Shown: one piece after another, positions 1-5,574 of the stretch
Layout of the letters: the number at the start of each line of letters is the position of its first letter
How positions within the stretch are numbered: the stretch's first letter is position 1
Source: Clostridiales bacterium
GTDB taxonomy: Bacteria; Bacillota; Sulfobacillia; UBA995
Assembly: GCA_003517845.1 (NCBI GenBank)
Contig: DOZU01000205.1
Coordinates: 1-10,104 of the forward strand
DNA: 10,104 nt
Direction of reading: 5' to 3'
The notes under the pieces: model-generated
Seen by the model: only the letters and a program-made list of their open reading frames with translations
Told to the model about the DNA's origin: nothing
The model's database searches: none
Translations under genes and position numbers: made by a program

Positions 1-412
1 TCGCCTCGCGCACGAACTCCTCAAATGGGGTGCCCCGGCACTGCATGAACAGCTTCTGGCCGAGGAAGAGCGCGAGCGCCTCGCCTTCTTTGAGCCGTAT
101 CACGGGCAGGGAGAAGGATTCCGTGTAGTAGTAACCGCGACGCCCGCGATCGTACTCGATGGGAGCGCGGAAGAGGTCCTTGAGGCGTTCGATGTCGCGT
201 TCTATTGTCCGGCGGGAGGTCTCCAGGCGCTGGGCCAGCGAGGAGGCATTGGGGTAGGCGCGGCCGGCGATCTGCCGATGGATCTCGCACACTCGCCAAA
301 ACCCGATGATATTCGAGCCGCCTTCCGGTGAAGGCAACTTGACCGGTTCACCTCCGCGGGTGACAGGCGCGACATTGGCGGACTCGATGCAGGATTCTGC
401 AAGTGCTGGCAT
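1..412 (-). CDS. WYL-type helix-turn-helix transcriptional regulator, 3' end outside window (partial)
   Basis: The minus strand reads open from 412 to the left edge (137 codons, no stop). Residues about 44-80 form a DeoR/HTH_11-like winged helix: the stretch around NASSLAQRLETSRRTIERDI has the family's second and recognition helices. It is followed by a wing hairpin (PIEYDRGRRGYYYTESF, 84-100) and the start of the effector region (EGEALALFLGQ, 110-119). Regulators of this type usually continue into a WYL domain, which would lie outside the window. Two starts are possible. ATG at 412 has AGGAGG only 3 nt upstream. TTG at 337 has GGAGGTGA (355-348) 10 nt upstream and would remove a long N-terminal tail that looks unlike the family. 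The TTG may be the real one. The DNA target is unknown; WYL proteins often sense nucleic acids or nucleotides, but nothing here shows that. Confidence 0.8.
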   Translation of the reverse strand, partial: MPALAESCIESANVAPVTRGGEPVKLPSPEGGSNIIGFWRVCEIHRQIAGRAYPNASSLAQRLETSRRTIERDIERLKDLFRAPIEYDRGRRGYYYTESFSLPVIRLKEGEALALFLGQKLFMQCRGTPFEEFVREA

Positions 413-430
413 AGTCCTCCTCGGACCGCG

Positions 431-513
431 CGAACCGACAGTACAGAGTTCATGCTCGTCCTGGCCTGACCCGCGCAGCGTCTTACCATCGATGACGGCC
501 GCTTCGTGAGGCC
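431..513 (-). pseudogene. Transposase fragment (DDE type, ISAs1/H-repeat-like)
   Basis: On the minus strand the frame reads HEAAVIDGKTLRGSGQDEHE, with the IDGKTLRGS core at 493-467. IDGKTLRGS carries the first catalytic aspartate of ISAs1-type (H-repeat) DDE transposases and is quite diagnostic. The HE...C-T-V stretch that follows resembles the family's HEVH-VSA continuation, already degraded. No further transposase blocks were found on either side, so only a scrap of about 30 codons is left. It lies in the same reading frame as the WYL regulator, without a stop between them, so an automatic caller may extend that gene into it. The assignment rests on one motif recalled from the family. Confidence 0.45.
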
Positions 514-986
514 CTGCCCGGCCCCTTGCTGGTGGCACACACTCAAAGCCCCAAAAGTATCGCGCTAAGCCCGTCTGTCTCGTCAGATACACCGCTTTAC
601 CGGCGGAGCTTCTTGACCGCGGGCGCTGGCCGGACAGGAGAAGCCTGATGACGGCGATTTTCAGCTTCGTTGAAGTTTTCTGTAGCTGGCGGCGGAGGTG
701 TCTCACCTCATATTGACACGAAGGGCGTGCGGTCGCTCAAGAGACGCATGTCACGGAAAAAACTGACCACGGGGCGGTAATCCAGCTTGAGGTTCACGCC
801 GTGGTGATGGTGGGCGAGCGACGGAGACATTGGGCTGGCGGCTACCTCAACTCCCGACGAGTACGAAAGGATAACACTGGACGTGCGCAGAACCGTCGAA
901 CCACCGATGGCTAGTCAGATTCACAGCCCACGGGGACGGGGTGACGCCAGGAGCGCCGCACAGCGCTGGGCGGCGCAGGGCTTGCA
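514..986. other. Gene-poor stretch between transposase scrap and ABC transporter
   Basis: No convincing full gene is seen. It contains a short perfect hairpin, GAGGTG-TCT-CACCTC (695-709), without a T-run on either strand, and one short minus-strand open frame (708-830), listed separately. A frame on the plus strand reading TPDEYERITLDVRRTVEPPM (about 853-910) has protein-like composition but no start, no recognised family, and it continues into low-quality sequence. No strong -35/-10 pair for the ABC operon could be picked out. Confidence 0.4.
708..830 (-). CDS. Short open frame, possibly the tail of a lost gene
   Basis: ATG at 830 to TGA at 710-708 would give 40 residues, with a run of four histidines near the start (SLAHHHHGVNLKLDYRPV) and the end TPFVSI. 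The frame stays open upstream of the ATG to about 906 and has no plausible start there. No good ribosome binding site precedes the ATG. Third codon positions are mostly G or C, as in the surrounding real genes, which is why it is noted. I do not recognise the family. It may be the C-terminal remnant of a deleted protein, or chance. A hairpin (695-709) overlaps the stop codon. Confidence 0.2.
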   Translation of the reverse strand: MSPSLAHHHHGVNLKLDYRPVVSFFRDMRLLSDRTPFVSI

Positions 987-1910
987 ATGAGTGGCACCTA
1001 CGCAATCGAGACAACTGGCCTGTCCAAGGCGTACGGCCGGGTGCTCGCCGTCGACTCGGTCAGTCTTCAAGTGGTGCCGGGAGAGATCTATGGCTTCGTC
1101 GGCCTGAACGGTGCGGGGAAGACCACGACGATTCGCGCCCTGCTAGGGATGATCCGTCCGACTGCGGGGTCCGTCGGAATGCTGGGCCATACCGTCACTC
1201 CCGGCGCCCGAGGGCCGTGGCACCGCGTCGGCCATCTAGTCGAGAAGCCCGCGGCCTATCCCGAACTCACCGTTCGGGAGAATCTGGAGATTGCCCGTCG
1301 TCTCCACGCCGTCTCGAGCGCGCATGCCGTATCCCGCGTCGTTGAGCGCATGGGTCTCACCTCCGAGGCTGATCGAAGGGCGGGCGTGCTCTCCACGGGC
1401 AATCTGCAACGCTTGGCGCTCGCGCGGGCGCTCCTGCACGAGCCAGAACTGCTGATCCTCGATGAGCCCGCCAACGGCCTCGACCCGGCGGGCGTCGTGG
1501 AGATCCGTCAACTCCTGGTAGCGCTCGCTCGCGATCAGGGCGTCACCGTGTTCATGTCCAGCCACATTCTGCCGGAGGTCGGTCGCCTCGCAACGCGGGT
1601 CGGCATCATCCATAAGGGGCGTCTGCTCGAGGAGTTCGATGCGCGTCGGCTGGAGGAAGTCCAGGCGCTTCGGCTGGAGGTGGAGACCCGCGACCTGCGG
1701 GCCGCCGCAGCCGTACTCACCGATGCTGGATATGCCGTTAGCTGGCAGTCAGGCGAAGGCAAGATCGTCCTGCGTGAGCCCCGAGCCGTCAACGCTCCGG
1801 ATGAGGTGGCAACGCTCCTCGTCAACAAAGGAACGGCCCCGATGCGGTTGGCCATCGTGCACGAGGATCTGGAGGGTCACTTCCTGCGCTTGACCGGAGG
1901 GAGCCAATGA
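987..1910 (+). CDS. ABC transporter ATP-binding protein (BcrA/lantibiotic-export type)
   Basis: ATPase subunit of an ABC exporter, acting at the inner face of the membrane with the permease encoded next door. Visible motifs in the 307 residues: Walker A GLNGAGKTTT (39-48), the BcrA-type Q-loop region LVEKPAAYPELTVRENL (84-100), signature LSTGNLQRLALA (135-146), Walker B LLILDEP (155-161), D-loop GLDP (164-167) and the switch histidine in SSHIL (193). The C-terminal 100 residues are the variable accessory domain typical of CcmA/BcrA ATPases. The signature is LSTGN rather than LSGGQ; variants at these places are common in this subfamily. The ATG is preceded by a weak AGGG (6 nt spacing). The stop overlaps the permease start by ATGA, so the two are translationally coupled. 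The substrate cannot be told; antimicrobial peptides are the usual cargo of relatives. No two-component sensor genes are adjacent. Confidence 0.93.
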   Translation: MSGTYAIETTGLSKAYGRVLAVDSVSLQVVPGEIYGFVGLNGAGKTTTIRALLGMIRPTAGSVGMLGHTVTPGARGPWHRVGHLVEKPAAYPELTVRENLEIARRLHAVSSAHAVSRVVERMGLTSEADRRAGVLSTGNLQRLALARALLHEPELLILDEPANGLDPAGVVEIRQLLVALARDQGVTVFMSSHILPEVGRLATRVGIIHKGRLLEEFDARRLEEVQALRLEVETRDLRAAAAVLTDAGYAVSWQSGEGKIVLREPRAVNAPDEVATLLVNKGTAPMRLAIVHEDLEGHFLRLTGGSQ

Positions 1911-2695
1911 ACGCCTTCCTCGCTGCGTTCTGGGCGGAGCTGCTCAAGGCGCGCCGCTCCCGAGTGTTCCTGTTGACGCTGGTCGCTCTCTCGATCGTCC
2001 CCGTGGTGAGCGGCTTGTTCATGTTCATCCTGCAAGATCCCGACCGGGCGCTTGCCATGGGGCTGATTACTGCCAAGGCGCAGATCATAGCAGGTACCGC
2101 CGATTGGCCCACGTTCTTCCAGGTAATCCTGCTCGGCATTGCGATCGGGGGAGCAATCGTGTTTGCGTTCATTGCGACCTGGGTCTTTGGGCGGGAGTTT
2201 GCCGATCGCACCGCCAAGGAACTACTTGCCCTGCCCGTGCAGCGCCACACCATTGTAGCTGCGAAGTTCGCCTTGATTTCGATCTGGATTCTGACCCTCA
2301 TTCTGGTGGTCTTCGTGATTGGACTCGCGGTTGGGAGGGGTGTCGACCTCCCCGGTTGGTCGGCCATGCTGGCGTGGTCATCCCTGGGGTCGCTCATGTT
2401 CATCGCAGTCCTGACGTATATGCTGATCCCGGCTGTTGCTCTGGTCGCCAGCGCGGGGCGGGGCTACTTGCCTCCGCTTGCCTGGGCCGTTCTCACAATA
2501 GTGCTGGCCCAGATCGCCGGCATAACGGGCTGGGGCGATTGGTTCCCCTGGTACGTGCCGGCGCTGGTGGCGAGCCTGGGTGAACCGCATGCCCAGGCCG
2601 TTCCCCTGCACAGCTACGTCCTGGTGCTGGCCGCCTTCGTCGCCGGCGCGGCGGGGACATTTGCCTGGTGGCAGAGCGCAGATCAAACGCGATAG
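1907..2695 (+). CDS. ABC-2 type transporter permease
   Basis: Integral membrane partner of the preceding ATPase. The 262 residues show about six hydrophobic segments (roughly 20-42, 70-93, 120-143, 155-181, 188-207, 236-256). A short amphipathic N-terminus (AFWAELLKARRSR) and a cytoplasmic coupling region FGREFADRTAKELLALPVQR (94-113) after the second segment are both characteristic of ABC-2/BcrB-type permeases. The start is set by GGAGGG 7 nt upstream and by the 4-nt ATGA overlap with the ATPase stop. One permease plus one ATPase makes a minimal exporter, probably two of each in the membrane. No other operon gene follows closely; the next gene starts about 120 nt later behind its own palindromic site. 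Specific substrate unknown. Confidence 0.9.
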   Translation: MNAFLAAFWAELLKARRSRVFLLTLVALSIVPVVSGLFMFILQDPDRALAMGLITAKAQIIAGTADWPTFFQVILLGIAIGGAIVFAFIATWVFGREFADRTAKELLALPVQRHTIVAAKFALISIWILTLILVVFVIGLAVGRGVDLPGWSAMLAWSSLGSLMFIAVLTYMLIPAVALVASAGRGYLPPLAWAVLTIVLAQIAGITGWGDWFPWYVPALVASLGEPHAQAVPLHSYVLVLAAFVAGAAGTFAWWQSADQTR

Positions 2696-2762
2696 TCCAT
2701 ACTCGATGCCTGCATCTACTAGGGCGCCCGCCCTGTCCTGACATCCGGGCCTATCTGTCCTG

Positions 2763-2786
2763 ATATAAGCGTGCGCACGCTTATAT
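2763..2786. promoter_or_regulatory. Perfect 24-bp palindrome, probable repressor operator
   Basis: The half-site ATATAAGCGTGC is followed without spacer by its exact reverse complement, centred between 2774 and 2775. It lies 30 nt upstream of the methyltransferase start, where an operator would block transcription. CTGACA (2738-2743) could serve as -35, and the TATAAG inside the left half-site (2764-2769) as -10, although the 20-nt spacing is long. A TetR-type remnant sits just downstream of the methyltransferase, and TetR proteins typically bind uninterrupted or nearly uninterrupted palindromes of this size. CTGTCCTGA also occurs twice as a direct repeat (2733-2741, 2755-2763), and GGACAGG (2801-2807) is the inverse of CCTGTCC (2732-2738). 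Confidence 0.6.
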
Positions 2787-2804
2787 TGGCTCGTAGTCCG
2801 GGAC

Positions 2805-2811
2805 AGGAGGT
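2805..2811 (+). promoter_or_regulatory. Strong ribosome binding site of the methyltransferase gene
   Basis: AGGAGGT, a full match to the anti-Shine-Dalgarno core, lies 5 nt before the ATG at 2817. It decides the start and therefore shows that the two N-terminal hydrophobic segments belong to the translated protein. Confidence 0.8.
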
Positions 2812-2816
2812 CTGTC

Positions 2817-3503
2817 ATGCACGCGCATCGCGGTCGCGCACGCACCCTCATGGTGATCCTGGCACTGGGCGGAGGGCTGTCGCTCATCCGCTACGCCCAT
2901 GGCGCGTGGTGGTGGTACGCGCCGTTGGCCGGAGTGGGGCTCGTGCTCTCCCCCGTCGTGATTCTCCTCGCAGGAAACGTGCTCCTCGACGCCGGTTGCG
3001 GCACGGGGTCTCTGCTCCTGGCGGCGGCGCAGCGCGTCGCCCCGTCAGGCGCCTTGCACGGGGTCGAGGCCTCGCCGGAGATGGCCGCGCACGCGCGACG
3101 TAAGGCCGAAATCAGGGGGATTCCGGTGCAGATTGTCGAGGGCTCGGCCGAAAGCCTGCCGTATCCGCCGGGTTCATTCGACGCTGCCTTCTGCACGCTG
3201 GTGCTCCATCACCTGCCCGAAACGATGTGGGCGGCTGCGATCCGTGAGATGGGCCGGGCGTTGCGTCCTGGCGGCCGCGTGGTGCTCGTCGATTGGCAGC
3301 GGCCGAAGTCGCTCGCGAGGGCCATCATCTCCCCGATGTTCCCCGTTTACCTGCTGCACAACCTGGGATCCAAGGGCTCCCCATTGGACGTGCTTCCCCT
3401 TGAACGACTCCTGACCGACCTCGGCTTCGAAGCTATCACTCGTCATTCGTTCGGGGCCGGCGGCGGAGTCGGGGCTGTGGTCAGCCGACTGGCCAGGACT
3501 TGA
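2817..3503 (+). CDS. Class I SAM-dependent methyltransferase with N-terminal membrane segments
   Basis: The 228-residue product has a Methyltransf_11/UbiE-like Rossmann domain. Motif I is VLLDAGCGTG (55-64). The acidic residue ending strand 2 is E84 in HGVEASPEM. The adenine-binding region is EGSAESLPYPPGSFD (108-122), the strand-4 region CTLVLHHLPE (126-135), and motif III is RALRPGGRVVLVDW (147-160). The acceptor substrate cannot be read from this. Two hydrophobic segments (about 10-26 and 33-53) lie directly in front of motif I, where soluble relatives carry a helical cap, so the enzyme is probably membrane-anchored and may act on a lipid, quinone or hydrophobic compound. The start is fixed by a strong ribosome binding site. 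A perfect palindrome lies upstream and a broken TetR-type gene begins one nucleotide after the stop, which suggests a former repressor-controlled two-gene unit. Confidence 0.85.
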   Translation: MHAHRGRARTLMVILALGGGLSLIRYAHGAWWWYAPLAGVGLVLSPVVILLAGNVLLDAGCGTGSLLLAAAQRVAPSGALHGVEASPEMAAHARRKAEIRGIPVQIVEGSAESLPYPPGSFDAAFCTLVLHHLPETMWAAAIREMGRALRPGGRVVLVDWQRPKSLARAIISPMFPVYLLHNLGSKGSPLDVLPLERLLTDLGFEAITRHSFGAGGGVGAVVSRLART

Positions 3504-3504
3504 C

Positions 3505-3745
3505 ATGGGACGCCGCAAGCTCATCGAGGACGAAGAACTCTTGGCCGTGACGCGGAATCGGGCGGATGCACCGGGGGCTCACCCGGTATCTCGAGTCCCA
3601 ACGAGAGCGCGGAAGGATCGCCGCCGAGGACGTGGGGCCCGCCACCTTGACCTCATTCGCGGCCCTGCACAGCCTCGCCTTCCTCGAACGGCTGGGCGTA
3701 CACGGAGGCAGATTCGATGAAGCGCAAGGCGCCGGAATGATGTGA
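3505..3745 (+). pseudogene. TetR-family regulator, core deleted and frame-shifted
   Basis: Two pieces of one gene appear to be visible. The start, MGRRKLIEDEELLAVTR (3505-3555), looks like the first helix of a TetR DNA-binding domain. After a junction near 3555 the next frame carries HRGLTRYLESQRERGRIAAE and then a FAALHSLAFLERLG stretch, ending in TGA at 3743-3745; this resembles the last helices of a TetR ligand-binding domain. Together they make about 75 residues against roughly 190-210 for the family, so the helix-turn-helix and most of the ligand pocket (about 120 residues) are gone. The ATG follows the methyltransferase stop by one base, so both were probably co-transcribed. The natural target would be the palindrome upstream of the methyltransferase; that link is inferred from position only. 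Confidence 0.65.
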
Positions 3746-3762
3746 GCGGTCGATGTGACCGC
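3746..3762 (+). other. Short hairpin after the TetR remnant
   Basis: GCGGTC-GATGT-GACCGC forms a 6-bp stem directly after the stop of the TetR remnant. No T-run follows, so it is not a canonical intrinsic terminator. Confidence 0.3.
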
Positions 3763-3840
3763 CGCTACGCAGTCCCGCGCGAGCGATGCTAGCACGGGCA
3801 GAGCGGCTTGGCGGGAAACCGGGCAGGTGAAAGCGCCCAC

Positions 3841-3849
3841 TGGTAAAAT
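3841..3849 (+). promoter_or_regulatory. Possible extended -10 promoter for the HEPN gene
   Basis: TGGTAAAAT fits the extended -10 pattern TG-N-TANNNT, about 97 nt upstream of the HEPN start, in a stretch richer in A and T than its surroundings. No good -35 is found 16-18 nt upstream, which an extended -10 promoter can do without. Confidence 0.25.
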
Positions 3850-3945
3850 GCTATGGCGCAGGGGTGAATCCGGCATTCGGCTACGGCTGATAGGCTGCGA
3901 TGGTCTCCCGAGTCCCACTTATCCAGGCAGGGAGGATGATGAGAC

Positions 3946-4344
3946 TTGGACCGCCAAGACGTGGTATCCTACTGGCTAGACACGGCGGAAATGGACTATG
4001 AAACGATGAAGCATCTCTACGCCAGTCATGACTTCCACTGGTCACTGTTCATCGGACACCTCGTCATCGAGAAGCTGCTAAGAGCGGTGCTGGTTCTCAA
4101 CCGCGGGGAGGAAGTCGCTGTCCCCCGTGCTCATGATCTGTTGTTGCTGGCCGAGAAGGCCAGAGTCACTACTGACGCCCGCCAGAAAGATCTGTTGGAC
4201 TTGATCACGACTTTCAATACTCGCGCCCTATACCCTGACTACAAGCGATCCTTCTATAGCAAGTGCACCCCTACCTATACTGCCGCACGCCTCCGGGAGA
4301 TCGAGGAGTTGAGGACATGGCTGCTCAGCAAACTGCGGAACTGA
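3946..4344 (+). CDS. HEPN-domain protein, likely partner of a lost nucleotidyltransferase
   Basis: The 132-residue all-helical protein matches the PF05168-type HEPN pattern: VSYWLDTAEMDYETMKHLY (7-25), FIGHLVIEKLLRAVLVLNRG (35-54), RAHDLLLLAEKA (61-72) and NTRALYPDYKR (91-101), with a final helix LREIEELRTWLLSKL. The canonical R-x4-6-H ribonuclease motif is not visible, as in many HEPN proteins of this branch. Such proteins are normally encoded with a minimal nucleotidyltransferase (MNT), as a toxin-antitoxin or substrate-binding pair. The expected MNT gene does begin here, overlapping the HEPN stop by 28 nt, but is cut short. The start is TTG at 3946, with GGAGG 10 nt upstream; the two ATGs nearer the GGAGG are out of frame. 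GC content is visibly lower than in flanking genes, suggesting horizontal acquisition. Confidence 0.8.
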   Translation: MDRQDVVSYWLDTAEMDYETMKHLYASHDFHWSLFIGHLVIEKLLRAVLVLNRGEEVAVPRAHDLLLLAEKARVTTDARQKDLLDLITTFNTRALYPDYKRSFYSKCTPTYTAARLREIEELRTWLLSKLRN

Positions 4345-4484
4345 TCCTCGAGATCGCAGGCAAGTATGCAGAGGTATCGCGGCAGACGGTCGCAAGGAAG
4401 AGACATCCGCAACAACGGGGGAAGAGTCGTGCTGACGGAACAAGCGTTGATGGCCCTGCACATCCACGCGCTGTTCACGCATGA
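4317..4484 (+). pseudogene. Minimal nucleotidyltransferase (MNT) gene, N-terminal fragment
   Basis: ATG at 4317 follows GAGGAG by 8 nt and opens inside the HEPN gene, the usual arrangement of HEPN-MNT pairs. The first residues, MAAQQTAELILEIAGKYAEV, look like the N-terminal helix that precedes the catalytic LFGSYARG-type motif in MNT proteins. That motif and the following D-x-D are absent: after about residue 25 (near 4390) the sequence changes to RKRHPQQRGKSRADG and runs to a chance stop at 4484. The catalytic domain has therefore been deleted, apparently by joining this gene to sequence just upstream of the acetyltransferase. The family assignment comes from the helix and the HEPN neighbour rather than from any catalytic residue. 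Confidence 0.5.
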
Positions 4485-5145
4485 CGCTCAGGCGCGGATG
4501 CTGTTTGTCAACGAGCCCGACGGCGGAGGGCCCGCGCCCCGGCTGTGCATGGACGAACCGGTGGGCATGGACTTCCGCCGTCCGCCTCGCCATGTTTCGG
4601 CACATGTGCGGCTCCTTGAAACGCACGCCCCGGTGCAGGAACTGGGGATGGGGCCAGCTTATCGCTTTCCGGAGTACCTTGCGCCATCACGGCCGCTGCT
4701 CGCGCTCACTGCGACGCATGGCGAGTTGTTGCGGGACGGCTTCGAGACGCGGATCGCCGATCTGCCCGCCTGGCAGCCCTTCCTCGGTCTGGTCGAGGAG
4801 GGGCGCGTGGTGGCTATCTGCCGTAGCGTGCGGATCACTCCCGCGGCGCACGAGGCCGGCGTAGAGACGCTGCCACTGTTCCGTGGCAGGGGATACGCGC
4901 AAGACGCGGTGGCCGGGTGGGCGTCCGCCGTCCAGGCTACAGGCGCCCTCCCCTTGTACAGCACCGCTTGGGAGAATGCCGCCTCGCAAGCGGTGGCCTC
5001 ATCCCCGCAGGAGGAAATGCCGTACCTCCGGAAAGCCGGAACCCTCGAGCGCCGACACGGGGATCACCGGACCGGGGAGTCCCAGGCGACCGAGGGATTT
5101 CAGGCCTTCCCGGGCGCCGGGCAAGTCCATCTTATTGGCGAGTAG
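4429..5145 (+). CDS. GNAT-family N-acetyltransferase, damaged (internal gap and replaced C-terminus)
   Basis: The likely start is GTG at 4429, giving MLTEQALMALHIHALFTHDA after GGGGGAA; the open frame also extends upstream to an ATG at 4366, but that part lies in the MNT junction. The acetyl-CoA binding motif A is clear: VETLPLFRGRGYAQDAVAGW (145-164). It is followed by LPLYSTAWENAASQAVA (174-190), a typical late GNAT strand and helix. At residue 191 (base 4999) the gene reaches the GTPase stop codon on the other strand, and the last 48 residues are merely the antisense of that gene, so the natural C-terminal strand is missing. Between APRL and CMDEPVG (about residue 39/40), relatives as I recall them carry roughly 25-30 more residues, so an in-frame internal deletion is also likely. 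Substrate unknown; activity doubtful. Confidence 0.6.
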   Translation: MLTEQALMALHIHALFTHDAQARMLFVNEPDGGGPAPRLCMDEPVGMDFRRPPRHVSAHVRLLETHAPVQELGMGPAYRFPEYLAPSRPLLALTATHGELLRDGFETRIADLPAWQPFLGLVEEGRVVAICRSVRITPAAHEAGVETLPLFRGRGYAQDAVAGWASAVQATGALPLYSTAWENAASQAVASSPQEEMPYLRKAGTLERRHGDHRTGESQATEGFQAFPGAGQVHLIGE

Positions 5146-5574
5146 CGCGTATCCGGCCTTACGTCGGGCGAGTTCGGCCAGTTCGCGGTCGACCGTCCCC
5201 GGCGCGGTGGGAGAACCGGCGGCAGCGGTCACATCCACGAGGTGCAGGATGATCGCGGCCCGCCGGAAAGCGCGCAGCGTGTCCACCATGGCCTTCCGGA
5301 TCTCGATCGCGGCAAGCGCATGGTCGGTGAGGCCGGTGCTGTCCGTGAGGAGGGTGATTTGCCCGTTACGCGAAGGTGTCGACAGGATGACCCGCAACAG
5401 GCGCCGCGTGTGGTGAGGAGTCGGCGTCACCAGTTCCTCGGCGGCGCGTACGGCCGCAAGCGGCGGCTTCTCGGGGCCGAGCCGGAAGTGCGTTACGCCG
5501 AGGTAACGGGCGAAGTTCACGAAGAAGAGGCTCTTGCCCGTGTTGGGTTTGCCGATGATCAAGCACTCCCGCAT
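4999..5574 (-). CDS. Small GTPase encoded behind the SpoVK-like ATPase
   Basis: A compact 191-residue G domain. G1 is GKPNTGKS (8-15), the G3-like switch is DSTG (78-81, for DxxG), G4 is NKMD (147-150), which specifies guanine, and G5 is SAL (174-176). Nothing is added beyond the G domain. The overall plan resembles Era/FeoB-type small GTPases, but the region between G1 and G3 (PEKPPLAAVRAAEELVTPTP) is not one I recognise. The ATG at 5574 lies inside the end of the ATPase gene (16-nt overlap), with a G-rich stretch as weak ribosome binding site, so translation is coupled. The two proteins probably work in one process. In Bacillus subtilis the gene next to spoVK also encodes a GTPase (HflX-like), but a larger one. 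The 3' end overlaps the acetyltransferase frame convergently. Confidence 0.75.
   Translation of the reverse strand: MRECLIIGKPNTGKSLFFVNFARYLGVTHFRLGPEKPPLAAVRAAEELVTPTPHHTRRLLRVILSTPSRNGQITLLTDSTGLTDHALAAIEIRKAMVDTLRAFRRAAIILHLVDVTAAAGSPTAPGTVDRELAELARRKAGYALLANKMDLPGAREGLKSLGRLGLPGPVIPVSALEGSGFPEVRHFLLRG

Noticed and set aside
941..1345. Open frame starting upstream of the ABC ATPase gene
   Set aside because: It is a shifted frame of the ATPase gene with Arg/Ser-rich low-quality content; the Walker and signature motifs lie in the 987 frame.
3746..3762. Hairpin after the TetR remnant as an intrinsic terminator
   Set aside because: Stem of only 6 bp and no T-run on the plus strand.
4366..4428. 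ATG at 4366 as the start of the acetyltransferase
   Set aside because: The extra 21 residues (MQRYRGRRSQGRDIRNNGGR) are the shifted frame of the nucleotidyltransferase fragment; the GTG at 4429 with GGGGGAA gives a family-like N-terminus.
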